From an uncultured Lachnospiraceae bacterium (lineage in GTDB: Bacteria; Bacillota; Clostridia; Lachnospirales; Lachnospiraceae), in NCBI GenBank assembly GCA_910587715.1, contig CAJUMV010000021.1, positions 1-64,000 on the forward strand: a DNA stretch of 64,000 nt. Direction: 5' to 3'. The translations under genes were made by a program, and so were the position numbers. This document shows, piece after piece, positions 52,081 through 60,322 of this stretch (the stretch's first letter is position 1; every line of letters starts with the position of its first letter). The notes below the pieces were generated by a model. It saw only the letters and a program-made list of their open reading frames with translations, was not told the origin of the DNA and did no database searches.

Positions 52081-52437
52081 ATGGATTATATCAATGCATT
52101 CTGGGTCGGCGGACTGATCTGCGCGTTGGTGCAGATTCTTCTGGAAAAGACGAAACTTTTGCCGGGGCGCGTCATGGTGCTTCTGGTGTGCGTAGGAGCG
52201 GTGATCAGCTTTGTCGGATGGTATGAGCCTTTTATGGAGTTTGCGGGGGCGGGAGCCAGCGTGCCGCTTCTCGGTTATGGCAATATTTTAATGAAGGGCG
52301 TGAAGGAAGCCGTGGATGAAAACGGCTTTATCGGTCTGTTTCAGGGCGGTTTCAAGACCGGCGCGGTAGGCTGCGCGGCGGCGCTGGTGTTCGGGTATCT
52401 GGCGAGCCTTGTCTTTAAACCGAAGCCAAAAAAATAA
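52081..52437 (+). CDS. spoVAE: Stage V sporulation protein AE
   Basis: A 118-residue membrane protein of the SpoVAE family, part of the dipicolinate channel. Four helices, with FWVGGLICALVQILLEKTKLLPGR at the start, EFAGAGASVPLLGYGNILMKGVKE as the shared SpoVAC/AE block, and a C-terminal GYLASLVFKPKPKK tail. GGAGG lies 8 bases before ATG at 52081. The longer frame from 52066 is not supported. It is about 8 kb from spoVAD and 47 kb from spoVAC. Confidence 0.9.
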   Translation: MDYINAFWVGGLICALVQILLEKTKLLPGRVMVLLVCVGAVISFVGWYEPFMEFAGAGASVPLLGYGNILMKGVKEAVDENGFIGLFQGGFKTGAVGCAAALVFGYLASLVFKPKPKK

Positions 52438-52597
52438 AAATTGAGAAAAATCGCAGTTTTTGAAGATACGGCACGAATGAATTCGTTATAATATGTAGAT
52501 GCGGAAAACAAAGCGTCAGCGCGGAGCAAATGGGCGGTGACGGAGGGAGATTTGATTTTCTGCAGCGAAAACAGGTAGAGGGAAGGAGGCAGATACC

Positions 52598-53167
52598 ATC
52601 AACAGGGAAGAACAATTGTCAGCGCTGATTGATTCTTACCAGCATCTTGTCTTTTCAATATGCTATAAAATGACATCGGATTATTTTGCCTCCGAGGATC
52701 TGGCACAGGAAACGTTTTTATCGGTTTACAGACATCTGGGGGAGTTTGACGGAAGATACGAGAAGGCGTGGGTGTGCCGGATCGCCACCAACAAATGTTT
52801 GGATTATCTGCAGAGCGCGGGACGGCGCAGCATCCCCACGGCGGACCTCGGATTTGAGAGCGCAAGGGCGCCGGATGGAGGGACGCCTTCCGGCAAAGGC
52901 GCAGGAACTGCCGGGGAAAATGAGACGGCAGTACAGCAGACGCCGGAGAGCATCTGCCTCGAAAAGGAGGTGCGGGAGATATTGCTTTCAAGATGTCTGT
53001 CCTTGAAACCTCCCTATGATGAAATCGCCAGAGCATATTATTATGATGAACTGGATGCGGGCGAGATTGCGAGGCGGAGGGGCGTTAAGAAAAAGACCAT
53101 ACAGACGCAGATATATAGGGCGAGAACCATGCTTCGCAGGATGTATGAAAAGGAGAAGGGCGCATGA
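52598..53167 (+). CDS. ECF-type RNA polymerase sigma factor
   Basis: A sigma factor of about 190 residues. Region 2: LVFSICYKMTSDYFASEDLAQETFLSVYRHL. Region 4: ILLSRCLSLKPPYDEIARAYYYDELDAGEIARRRGVKKKTIQTQIYRARTML, separated by a Gly/Ala-rich linker. GGAAGGAGG is ideally placed (8 bases) before an ATC codon at 52598, giving an N-terminus INREEQLSALI. The first standard start is TTG at 52616, after GGGAAG. Coordinates use the ATC and are tentative. It overlaps the next gene by 4 bases and heads a four-gene operon. Confidence 0.8.
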   Translation: MNREEQLSALIDSYQHLVFSICYKMTSDYFASEDLAQETFLSVYRHLGEFDGRYEKAWVCRIATNKCLDYLQSAGRRSIPTADLGFESARAPDGGTPSGKGAGTAGENETAVQQTPESICLEKEVREILLSRCLSLKPPYDEIARAYYYDELDAGEIARRRGVKKKTIQTQIYRARTMLRRMYEKEKGA

Positions 53168-53661
53168 TACATAATATGACGGAAGAGAGAAAAAAACTGA
53201 ATAGATATGACGTTTCCCTCCCGGCTCCTTTGACTGAGGAAGAACTGATGCGGCTGATTGAGACCGTTGAAGAACGGGAACTTTTGCACGCGCCGGGACA
53301 TTTGAGAGGAAATATATTTTCGCACATACAGGAAGGAAAACGGAAAGAAAGACAGCGCGCGCTTTTTTCTTACCGTGCTAAAGTTCTGGTGGGGATGGCG
53401 GCGGCTCTGGCGGTACTCTTCCTCGTGCCTGTGGACGGGGTGGAAACACCGCGGATGCCGCAGCCAGGTATTCTGGGAACGCTGTATGAAGAGGAAACGG
53501 GGAGCGTGGACGAATGGGAGCGGGACGCGCTTGAGACACAGCGGGATATCGAGAGAACATGGCGACGGTATCTGGCGGGGCAGGAGAGAGCGGACGCGAG
53601 AAGGAAGTATTTCAGAAACATTTCGGAAAAGATTACAAATTATAGAACTTGGGAGGATTGA
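53164..53661 (+). CDS. Membrane protein, putative anti-sigma factor
   Basis: A 165-residue protein with a cytoplasmic N-terminal half (KLNRYDVSLPAPLTEEELMRLIETVEERELLHAPGHLRGNIFS) and one helix (VLVGMAAALAVLFLVPVDG, about 75-93). ATGA overlap with the sigma gene and the topology fit an anti-sigma factor, although no zinc-binding HxxxCxxC motif is visible. The family is unrecognised. Role inferred from context. Confidence 0.6.
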   Translation: MIHNMTEERKKLNRYDVSLPAPLTEEELMRLIETVEERELLHAPGHLRGNIFSHIQEGKRKERQRALFSYRAKVLVGMAAALAVLFLVPVDGVETPRMPQPGILGTLYEEETGSVDEWERDALETQRDIERTWRRYLAGQERADARRKYFRNISEKITNYRTWED

Positions 53662-53665
53662 TGAG

Positions 53666-54442
53666 ATGAAAAAGCAGAAGAACAGATTTATGTTGTTTGT
53701 ATTTTCCCTCTGTCCGGGGGCGGGACATATGTATATGGGACTGATGAAGATGGGGCTGAGCTTTATGCTTGGGTTTATGGGGCTGATCGCTGTGGTTGGA
53801 ATAACCGAAATCTCCGTGCTGGCGGTATTTCCCGTCACACTCTACATATACGCTTTTTTCCATGCCAACAATATCGGCGGGATGGATGCAGAGCAGTTTG
53901 CGGCTCTGGAGGACGAATACCTCTTCGGCATCGGTGCGTGGGATACCAGCCGCTTTAAGCTGAATATGAATAAGAGAAACCGCAACATCGCGGCGGTGGT
54001 CTGTATTGTGCTCGGCATCTGTATGCTGTGGGATCAAGTTTTTGGTATGGTGAGAAGTTACGTGGGCTGGGATAATCCGCTCATGCGGGAGATCTATTAT
54101 TTTACGAGAGACAGGCTGCCGAGGGCTGCCATAGCAATTGCGATTATCTGGTTTGGCGTGTCGCTCCTTCGCGGAAAGAAGTTTGAGTCTGCGGATACTG
54201 ACAGGAGGAGTGAGGCGGACGATTATAGAAAGCCTGCGGCGCTGCCCGGGGAGATTGTGGGAGAGTGGAAGGCTGATGCGGGGAACGCGGACGGACAAAG
54301 TGCGGACGAGAAGGCTATGGGAGAGCAGAAGCCGGATGCGGGAGCGCAGAAAGCGTATGGACAGAATGCAGAAGCGTACTATGTGGAAGGTCAGGGCGCG
54401 GATGCAGGGGATGTGCAAAAAAATGAGCAGGGGGGGGAGTAG
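53666..54442 (+). CDS. Multi-pass membrane protein of ECF operon, unknown
   Basis: A 258-residue protein. N-terminal helices (FMLFVFSLCPGAGHMYMGLMKMG, LSFMLGFMGLIAVVGI, SVLAVFPVTLYIYAFF), two further helices (IAAVVCIVLGICMLW, AAIAIAIIWFGVSLL) and a long, low-complexity tail with repeated DA, AD, QG units (about 185-258). GGGAGG lies 9 bases before ATG. The GC-rich tail ends in eight Gs (54430-54437) that also supply the next gene's binding site. Not a recognised family. Confidence 0.65.
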   Translation: MKKQKNRFMLFVFSLCPGAGHMYMGLMKMGLSFMLGFMGLIAVVGITEISVLAVFPVTLYIYAFFHANNIGGMDAEQFAALEDEYLFGIGAWDTSRFKLNMNKRNRNIAAVVCIVLGICMLWDQVFGMVRSYVGWDNPLMREIYYFTRDRLPRAAIAIAIIWFGVSLLRGKKFESADTDRRSEADDYRKPAALPGEIVGEWKADAGNADGQSADEKAMGEQKPDAGAQKAYGQNAEAYYVEGQGADAGDVQKNEQGGE

Positions 54443-54445
54443 ACT

Positions 54446-54793
54446 ATGGATATGCAGGAAAAGGATTTGTACAGGGAGGAATCCGGGACGCTGCGAACCC
54501 GCCGTGTCGGCTCTGTCACTTTCGGGATGACGCTGATTTTGTTCGGCGTACTGTTCCTCTTACATATGGTGGTTCCGACGCTGCACTATGAGCTGATTTT
54601 CCAGTTCTGGCCCGTGGTTTTTGTCCTGCTGGGCGTGGAGATTCTGGTGGAGAACCATAAAAGCAACGCGGAGAAATGCAAGTTTGTGTATGACTTCCCG
54701 GCGATTCTGATGCTGGTCGTGATGCTCCTGTTCGCTATGGTGATGGCGGCGGCGGAGTTCAATCTGCGGTATTACCAGAATTTTTTATGGTAG
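54446..54793 (+). CDS. LiaI/LiaF-type (DUF5668-like) membrane protein
   Basis: A 115-residue membrane protein with three helices: TFGMTLILFGVLFLLHMVV, LIFQFWPVVFVLLGVEILVE and PAILMLVVMLLFAMVMAAAEF. The FWPVxFVLLGVEIL block is the LiaI/DUF5668 signature, a family of envelope-stress proteins. It begins 3 bases after the preceding gene, with a G-run binding site. Probably the last gene of the ECF operon, supporting an envelope-stress role. Confidence 0.8.
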   Translation: MDMQEKDLYREESGTLRTRRVGSVTFGMTLILFGVLFLLHMVVPTLHYELIFQFWPVVFVLLGVEILVENHKSNAEKCKFVYDFPAILMLVVMLLFAMVMAAAEFNLRYYQNFLW

Positions 54794-54796
54794 GAT

Positions 54797-55300
54797 TTAC
54801 GTTTCGTCGTAATCAATCTGCCGCTTGGTTAAAAATTGTCTGACGGCGTTGTCCCAGAGTGCGTCCGGCGTCTTGTCCATGAGAAAGGTGTGGAAGGCGG
54901 TGCCGGTGATGAGCGTGAGGGACGTGCCGTCATATTTTATGTTGATCACAAATGCCTTTACCTGATCCGGGGTGACGGCAGTATCGCCCTTTTCCAGAAG
55001 GGACGCCGTGTACTCGGGCAGCAGATGCAGCACGAACTGAAAGGCGGTGGGTGTGCGTTTTCCCTTAATTAAGTCGAAACAGACAGACCGTATCTTTTTC
55101 CACTGTGTAAATTCATAAGGTCTGATTTCTTTGTCTTCCCATTCTTCGGAGGTGTAGAACGATTTGTTCTCGCGACCGTCTATCGTGAAGGTGTTGTAGG
55201 TGCTGATGGATGCCTGTTCCAGCAAAAAGGAGTCGAAAGCGTCCCCGGCAAGAAATTGGTTCATAAACTGTTTGATGTTTTTTATCTGCAATGCGATCAT
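54797..55300 (-). CDS. DUF5721 family protein
   Basis: A 167-residue soluble protein, MIALQIKNIKQFMNQFLAGDAFDSFLLEQASISTYNTFTIDGRENK..., matching DUF5721 of Lachnospiraceae, function unknown. It is convergent with the ECF operon and separated from it by 3 bases. A 50-residue gene lies 47 bases upstream on the same strand. Confidence 0.8.
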   Translation of the reverse strand: MIALQIKNIKQFMNQFLAGDAFDSFLLEQASISTYNTFTIDGRENKSFYTSEEWEDKEIRPYEFTQWKKIRSVCFDLIKGKRTPTAFQFVLHLLPEYTASLLEKGDTAVTPDQVKAFVINIKYDGTSLTLITGTAFHTFLMDKTPDALWDNAVRQFLTKRQIDYDET

Positions 55301-55347
55301 GTGCAGCCCTTCTGTTTTCTTATTTTTATTCTGCTTATTTTTTCGTT

Positions 55348-55500
55348 TTAGTCATCTTCTAACATGGATTGAAATATGTCTTTTAATGCCTGAAGATTTT
55401 TATTGTCCGGCGATTCTTCCAAAGCCTTTTCGAGCCATCCTAAAGCAAGTCGGATAAAACCTTGAAACTGTTTATTTGTCATTCCCATATCTGCTACCAT
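55348..55500 (-). CDS. Small protein (50 residues)
   Basis: MVADMGMTNKQFQGFIRLAL..., ending QSMLEDD, an amphipathic helical peptide. GTGAAAGGAT precedes ATG. Minus-strand TTTACA (55569-55574), 17-base spacer and TATAAT (55546-55551) form a good promoter upstream. Similar MTNKQF-type short proteins are common in related genomes (from memory), so this is a likely gene. Function unknown. Confidence 0.65.
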   Translation of the reverse strand: MVADMGMTNKQFQGFIRLALGWLEKALEESPDNKNLQALKDIFQSMLEDD

Positions 55501-55545
55501 CCTTTCACCGCCTTTTAATTGATATGATTATTAATTGGTATAATA

Positions 55546-55574
55546 ATTATAGCGGTTTTGCGGACAAGTGTAAA
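55546..55574 (-). promoter_or_regulatory. Promoter of 50-residue gene
   Basis: Minus-strand TTTACA-N17-TATAAT, about 46 bases upstream of the start codon of the small protein. A plus-strand candidate (TTGCAT 55603-55608, N17, TAGTAT) for the DegV gene lies just beyond. Confidence 0.6.
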
Positions 55575-55672
55575 GTCTATTCAATTTAGTTGGTTGTTTG
55601 ATTTGCATAATTGGGTATTCTATGATAGTATAAGTAGTAATAAATACTATGTGAAACGGTTGCGGAGGCTTT

Positions 55673-56509
55673 ATGGGTTATAAGATTGTGGTGGACAGCT
55701 GCTGTGAGCTGCCCGTGGAATATAAAAATGACAGCAGATTTGAGATTGTTCCGCTGGGACTGGAAGTGGGCGACTATATCATTCAGGACGACGAGAGCTT
55801 TAACCAGAAGGAGTTTTTGCAGAAGGTGGCGGCGTATCCGCTTTGCCCCAAGTCGTCCTGTCCTTCTCCGGAGAGATTCCGGGAGGCGTACCATGACGGG
55901 GCGGATGAGATTTACGCGGTGACCCTTTCCTCTCACTTGAGCGGCAGCTATAACAGCGCGGAGCTGGGCAAGAGTCTTTACGCGGAAAAATACGGCGAAA
56001 AGAAGATTCATGTGGTGGACTCCGAGTCCGCAAGCTGCGGGGAGACTCAGCTGGTGGAAAAAATTGTCGCCTGCAAGGAGTCCGGGATGGACTTCGAGGA
56101 GACGGTAAAGGAAGTAGAGACCTTTAAGCGGAAGATGCGCACGTATTTTGTGCTGGATAATCTGGAGACGCTCCGCAAGAATGGCCGTTTAAGCAGCGTG
56201 AAGGCGCTGGTGGCTTCGACTTTGAATATCAAACCGGTTATGGTGGGAAACCTTGGCGTCATCGAGCAGAAGGGACAGGCGATTGGCATCAATAAGGCGC
56301 TTGCCCGGATGGCGGACTTTATCGTGGGCGATGTGGAGAGGCCGGAGGAGAGAACGCTGATGATTACGCACTGTAACTGTGCGGAGCGGGCGGAGTTTAT
56401 GCGCGGGCTGATGGAGAAGAGGGCTTCCTATAAACGAGTTCTGATCATGGACACCGCCGGAGTCAGCAGCATGTATGCCAACGACGGCGGGGTGATTGTG
56501 ACACTATAA
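55673..56509 (+). CDS. DegV family fatty-acid-binding protein
   Basis: A 278-residue stand-alone DegV protein. It binds fatty acids that are then phosphorylated by the FakA partner in the known FakAB system. Blocks: VDSCCELPVEY, KSSCPSPERFREAY, VTLSSHLSGSYNSAEL, HVVDSESASCGETQLV, LDNLETLRKNGRLS and LNIKPVMVGNLG. No fakA gene is near. A second DegV domain in this window is fused to a hybrid kinase (25545-28238). ATG follows GGTTGCGGAGGC. The composite repeat copy B starts just after its stop. Confidence 0.93.
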   Translation: MGYKIVVDSCCELPVEYKNDSRFEIVPLGLEVGDYIIQDDESFNQKEFLQKVAAYPLCPKSSCPSPERFREAYHDGADEIYAVTLSSHLSGSYNSAELGKSLYAEKYGEKKIHVVDSESASCGETQLVEKIVACKESGMDFEETVKEVETFKRKMRTYFVLDNLETLRKNGRLSSVKALVASTLNIKPVMVGNLGVIEQKGQAIGINKALARMADFIVGDVERPEERTLMITHCNCAERAEFMRGLMEKRASYKRVLIMDTAGVSSMYANDGGVIVTL

Positions 56510-56511
56510 CA

Positions 56512-56624
56512 AAGTGGGAAGTACTTCTAAAGACGTCCCGCCATAGGACAGGGAAAAAGTCAGCAAAGCTGACTTGGAAGTACTAAGTCCCACTTGGGAG
56601 AATGCCTTAGGAGCGGCATTCTCC
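56512..56624. repeat. Composite double-hairpin element, copy B
   Basis: Outer stem AAGTGGGA ... TCCCACTT (56512-56519, 56588-56595), inner GTCAGC-AAA-GCTGAC, then GGAGAATGCC-N8-GGCATTCTCC (56597-56624), the same second stem as copy A. The second hairpin encodes the last residues of the minus-strand LytTR gene. Confidence 0.62.
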
Positions 56625-57383
56625 TCTGAGTGCTTTTTTTACCTTGGGCAGCTCCAGCGGTGACACGGAAAAACTCTGCCCGTCCTTCATGGTGAGTTTT
56701 AGCAGGGAAAGTTTTTCTGTCAAAGTTATGTTAACTAAACAGTGCTCCGAAATCATGACAAAATGGGTGAACATGGAAAGCTGTGCGTAGAGATTGGGCA
56801 GGGTACTTAAGATATCGAGGGTGCGTTCCTCGGTCAGCACCACATGGAGATAATTGCCGTTCTTTACCGCATAGAGAATTTCGTCTTCGTGGACGTAAAA
56901 CGTGTCTTTTTCGCCGCGCAGCTCGATGGTGGGAATCGTTTCCGCTTTTAGGCTCTGCGCGTGGTCCAGCATTTCGTCCAGCTCGTTTACTTTAATCGGC
57001 TTGTTCAGATAGAGAATCTGCTTCTGGAGCTGTCTGCGCAGGATGTCGTGGTTGGATGCTTCGGTCACGTCCTCGGGCACTTCAGCGAGCGCCGCCTCGA
57101 TAACGGAAGGGTAGTCGATGGTGGAGATGCACAGTACGATAGGTGCCACAACGCCCGCGTCAATCAGCTTTCTCGTAAGCTGGAAACCGTTTACCGGACC
57201 GTTTGTCATGTCGATGAAAAAGGCGTCGTAGAGCATGGGAGAGCGCAGAACCGCCTCCACATTTCCGTAAGAGTCAATATAGAGCACGCCCGTGGTGTGG
57301 ATTCGCCTGTCTGAGGCGCGCCCGAGGAGCCGCTCCATCTGTTTTCTGTCCGCAATATTGTCGTCACAAACCGCGATATGCAT
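56607..57383 (-). CDS. LytTR-family response regulator
   Basis: A 258-residue regulator. Receiver (1-130) with AVCDDNIADRK and acceptor Asp in FIDMTNGPVNGFQL (about 58), and a C-terminal LytTR DNA-binding domain (about 155-255; FYVHEDEILYAVKNGNYLHVVLTEERTLDI and SEHCLVNI). LytTR proteins bind direct repeats about 21 bases apart, making it a candidate for the 32-bp motif (inference). AGAACCCTCC-complement (GGAGGGTTC) precedes ATG. No cognate histidine kinase adjoins it. Its last residues lie in repeat copy B. Confidence 0.9.
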   Translation of the reverse strand: MHIAVCDDNIADRKQMERLLGRASDRRIHTTGVLYIDSYGNVEAVLRSPMLYDAFFIDMTNGPVNGFQLTRKLIDAGVVAPIVLCISTIDYPSVIEAALAEVPEDVTEASNHDILRRQLQKQILYLNKPIKVNELDEMLDHAQSLKAETIPTIELRGEKDTFYVHEDEILYAVKNGNYLHVVLTEERTLDILSTLPNLYAQLSMFTHFVMISEHCLVNITLTEKLSLLKLTMKDGQSFSVSPLELPKVKKALRGECRS

Positions 57384-57411
57384 ATAGAACCCTCCATAAA
57401 TATTGTATTTT

Positions 57412-57705
57412 TCAAAGAATCATAAATTCAATCGGGGATGAGAGCAGCGCTACCACGAGCAGTACCTGTATCAGCAGGATGGCTGGCATTCCGTAGAGGA
57501 AGTACCAGTGCCTCGTCTTGTGGCGGAACAGGTGCATACCGATGATGGAGCCGACGCTGCCGCCGATGATGGCGAGCACAAAAAGCGTGGCTTCCGGAAT
57601 GCGCCAGGCACGCTTGCGTGCCTTGAGTTTATCGACTCCCATGACGGTGAAGCTTATAAAATTGACAACGGCTAAATATATGATAATGAGTGTAATTACG
57701 TCCAT
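57412..57705 (-). CDS. DUF1294 membrane protein
   Basis: A 97-residue membrane protein with three helices (VITLIIIYLAVVNFISFTVMGVD, EATLFVLAIIGGSVGSIIGMHLF, WYFLYGMPAILLIQVLLVVALL). KLKARKRAWRIPE and GGSVGSIIGMHLFRHKTRHWYF are the DUF1294 signature. Function unknown. It lies upstream of the LytTR regulator on the same strand, 28 bases away. Confidence 0.88.
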   Translation of the reverse strand: MDVITLIIIYLAVVNFISFTVMGVDKLKARKRAWRIPEATLFVLAIIGGSVGSIIGMHLFRHKTRHWYFLYGMPAILLIQVLLVVALLSSPIEFMIL

Positions 57706-57763
57706 TTGAATCTGGCTTTCCCTTTTGTGTTTTCCTTCTTCTATCTTACCACATCACATTTCA

Positions 57764-57816
57764 AAAAAAAAGACAAAAACACCCCGCAGGATTCTCTCGG
57801 GGAGAACACTGCGGGG
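57764..57816 (-). terminator. argG terminator
   Basis: On the minus strand CCCCGCAG ... CTGCGGGG with an inner GTTCTCC/GGAGAATC-type stem, followed by TGTTTTTGTCTTTTTTTTT. A strong Rho-independent terminator 45 bases after argG. Confidence 0.9.
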
Positions 57817-57860
57817 ATTTTGGCGATAAGCAGAACTAAATAATGGAAGACACCTCATTA

Positions 57861-59084
57861 TCAGAGCAGTTTTTCGCCCTGCTCCTGCATCTTCATGGCG
57901 CGGACCTTGCAGGATAAGCCGAAGAGGTTGATGAAGCCCTCCGCATCGTGGTGGTCGTAAAGGTCGCCGGTGGTGAAGGAGGCGATGCTCTCGTTGTAGA
58001 GCGTGTACGGGGAGGTGGTGCCTGCCTTGATGATGTTGCCCTTGTAGAGCTTGAACTTCACTTCGCCGGTCACATACCGCTGTGTGGACTCGATAAACGC
58101 CTGCAGCGCCTCGCGAAGCGGGGTGAACCACTTGCCCTCGTAGACCACCTGCGCGAATTTGTTGCCGAGGTCAGCCTTTAAAGCGTAAGTGTCGCGGTCG
58201 AGGATCAGCTCCTCAAGCTGCTGGTGCGCCTCGTAGAGGATGGTGCCGCCGGGCGTCTCGTACACGCCGCGGGACTTCATGCCGACCACGCGGTTTTCCA
58301 CGATATCGACGATGCCGATGCCGTGCTTGCCGCCCAGCTCGTTTAAAGTGGCGATAATTTCGGAAACTTTCATCTTCTTGCCGTTTACGGAAGTGGGGAT
58401 GCCCTCCTCAAAGGTCATGGTCACGTACTCGCCTTCCTCGGGAGCCTTCTCGGGCGTGGTGCCGAGCACAAGCAGGTGCTCGTAGTTGGGCTCGTTGGCG
58501 GGATCTTCCAGCTCTAAACCCTCGTGGCTGATGTGCCAGAGATTGCGGTCGCGGCTGTAGCTGGAGTCCGCGGAGAAGGGAAGGTTGATGCCGTGCTGTT
58601 TGCAGTATTCGATTTCCTCCTCACGGGAGTTTAAGGTCCACTTTTCATTTCTCCATGCGGCAATGATCTTTAAGTCGGGAGCAAGCGCCTTGATGCCCAG
58701 CTCGAAACGGATCTGGTCGTTGCCTTTGCCGGTAGCGCCGTGGCAGATGGCGGTAGCGCCTTCCTTGCGGGCGATCTCGACTAACTTCTTGGCGATCACG
58801 GGTCTTGCCATGGATGTGCCAAGCAGGTATTTGTTTTCATAGACAGCGTGCGCCTGTACACAGGGCATGATAAAGTCGTCGCAGAACTCGTCGGTCAGAT
58901 CCTCGATGTAGAGTTTGGACGCGCCGCTTGAGAGGGCGCGCTCCTCGAGACCGTCAAGCTCTTCTGCCTGCCCGCAGTTGCCGCACACGCAGATGACTTC
59001 ATAGTCGAAGTTTTCCTTTAACCAGGGGATGATCACGGTCGTATCAAGTCCGCCGGAATACGCAAGAACTACTTTTTCTTTCAT
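57861..59084 (-). CDS. argG: Argininosuccinate synthase
   Basis: Condenses citrulline and aspartate with ATP, penultimate step of arginine synthesis. A 407-residue soluble enzyme, type 1 ArgG. P-loop-like LAYSGGLDTTVIIPWL (about 6-21), HGATGKGNDQIRFE (about 112-125), ADSSYSRDRNLWHISHEGLELEDP, and MKSRGVYETPGGTILYEAHQQLEELILDRDT. ATG at 59084 follows GGAGG by 8 bases. The longer reading frame to 59099 is not supported. argH is not in the window. Transcription is likely ArgR-controlled. Confidence 0.96.
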   Translation of the reverse strand: MKEKVVLAYSGGLDTTVIIPWLKENFDYEVICVCGNCGQAEELDGLEERALSSGASKLYIEDLTDEFCDDFIMPCVQAHAVYENKYLLGTSMARPVIAKKLVEIARKEGATAICHGATGKGNDQIRFELGIKALAPDLKIIAAWRNEKWTLNSREEEIEYCKQHGINLPFSADSSYSRDRNLWHISHEGLELEDPANEPNYEHLLVLGTTPEKAPEEGEYVTMTFEEGIPTSVNGKKMKVSEIIATLNELGGKHGIGIVDIVENRVVGMKSRGVYETPGGTILYEAHQQLEELILDRDTYALKADLGNKFAQVVYEGKWFTPLREALQAFIESTQRYVTGEVKFKLYKGNIIKAGTTSPYTLYNESIASFTTGDLYDHHDAEGFINLFGLSCKVRAMKMQEQGEKLL

Positions 59085-59190
59085 TTTCGTTTCCTCCATT
59101 TGAAATATGTATTATACTTTTATTGTTACGGTTATCTGACCGGCACACAGCGTCTGCCGGAAAACGGCGGACCGCGTCTGTACTTAAAAC

Positions 59191-59310
59191 AATATACAAC
59201 AGGACGGGCAAGAATGCAAGTGTAAATTTATGCATAATTTATATGAATATTTGTGATAATTATGCATAAACAGAAAAAAAGGTTGTATATTATGCATTTA
59301 TGATGTATAG
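59191..59310 (-). promoter_or_regulatory. argG promoter with ARG boxes
   Basis: Minus strand TTGCAT (59214-59219), 17-base spacer, TATATT (59191-59196). ArgR-like boxes lie at about 59228-59252 (TTATGCATAATTTATATGAA), 59255-59271 (GATAATTATGCATAAAC) and 59286-59310 (TATTATGCATTTATGATGTA). Arginine-bound ArgR here would repress argG and perhaps the divergent gene. Confidence 0.7.
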
Positions 59311-59351
59311 TTATGCGTGCGGGTGTTTTCAGAGGGAAGGTTTGACGCAAT

Positions 59352-59720
59352 ATGGCGAAGCAGAACATATATGATAATGAAACTTTTTTCGAGGGATACA
59401 GAAAGATCAGAGAGAATGAAGTGAATGCAAACAAGTTGTTTGAGATTCCGGCGCTGTTTTCCCTATTGCCGGATTTGCGCGGCAGAAAGGTATTGGATCT
59501 GGGCTGTGGTTTTGGAGAGCATTGTAAATATTTTATGGAGGCGGCGTGCTTGTATTCTCTCAGGAGAATCCGCTTTGCACCTGTCACTCCGGAGGCGACA
59601 GATGGACAAGGGACGAAAACGGAAAGAAGGAACTGAAGCAGATCAATATGGAGTTTCATGCCGGATATATTAAGGAGGATGACAGACCCACGAGAAATGG
59701 CTGTGGTTATTGAATGGGGA
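59352..59720 (+). pseudogene. Truncated class I methyltransferase
   Basis: The first 62 residues match a SAM-dependent methyltransferase (NIYDNETFFEGYRKIRENEVNANKLFEIPALFSLLPDLRGRKVLDLGCGFGEHCKYF), with the SAM-binding DLGCGFG. The sequence then jumps. In another frame, 59540-59720 reads GGVLVFSQENPLCT and GDRWTRDENGKKEL, the C-terminal part of the same family. An internal deletion of about 300 bases plus a frameshift is indicated, so it is inactive. Confidence 0.75.
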
Positions 59721-59792
59721 AAGTTGTTTGACAAGCCCGGCTCGCGTGTTTAAAATAAAATCCGACTTTAGATTAGCCAGAGGGGGCACAAA

Positions 59793-60248
59793 ATGGATTA
59801 CCAAATCATACGGCTGGCGGACCAGCCGGAAATTAAGGAACAGGCGGCAAAGTGGTTTCACGAAAAATGGGGTGTTCCTCTTGCGGCATATCTGGAAAGT
59901 ATGGAGGAGAGCCTTACCGGGGAAAAGCCATTCCCTCAGTGGTATGTGGCGGTGGAGGTGGGCAGGATTATAGGTGGACTTGGCGTGATTGAGAATGATT
60001 TTCACGACAGGAAAGACCTTTCGCCCAACGTCTGCGCTGTCTATACGGAGGAGGATCGGCGATGCAGGGGCGTTGCCGGCGCGCTGCTAAACGGTGTCTG
60101 CGCGGACATGAAAGAGAGGGGCGTCGACACGCTTTACCTTCTGACAGACCACGATTTCTTTTATGAGCGGTACGGCTGGGAGTTTTTCTGCATGGCGCAG
60201 GGGGACGAGGAGCCGGAACTGTCGAGGATGTATATACATAGGGCGTAA
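59793..60248 (+). CDS. GNAT-family acetyltransferase
   Basis: A 151-residue acyltransferase. N-terminal substrate region DYQIIRLADQPEIKEQAAKWFHEKWGVP, then AVEVGRIIGGLGVIEND and the CoA loop AVYTEEDRRCRGVAGALLNGVC (R/Q-x-x-G-x-A), and a C-terminal FYERYGWEFFCMA. The substrate is unknown. GNAT proteins of this class often acetylate small amines or antibiotics. GCCAGAGGGGGC precedes ATG. Confidence 0.88.
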   Translation: MDYQIIRLADQPEIKEQAAKWFHEKWGVPLAAYLESMEESLTGEKPFPQWYVAVEVGRIIGGLGVIENDFHDRKDLSPNVCAVYTEEDRRCRGVAGALLNGVCADMKERGVDTLYLLTDHDFFYERYGWEFFCMAQGDEEPELSRMYIHRA

Positions 60249-60322
60249 CGGAATGAGGAAGTAGTTGTCTTGAGAGGCTGAGACGGGCGGAGAGGAAGCT
60301 GGGCGACAGGAACAGGGAAAGG

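Noticed and set aside
50788..56624. CRISPR repeat pair
   Set aside because: Copies are far apart, differ in sequence, and form stems with no spacer series or cas genes.
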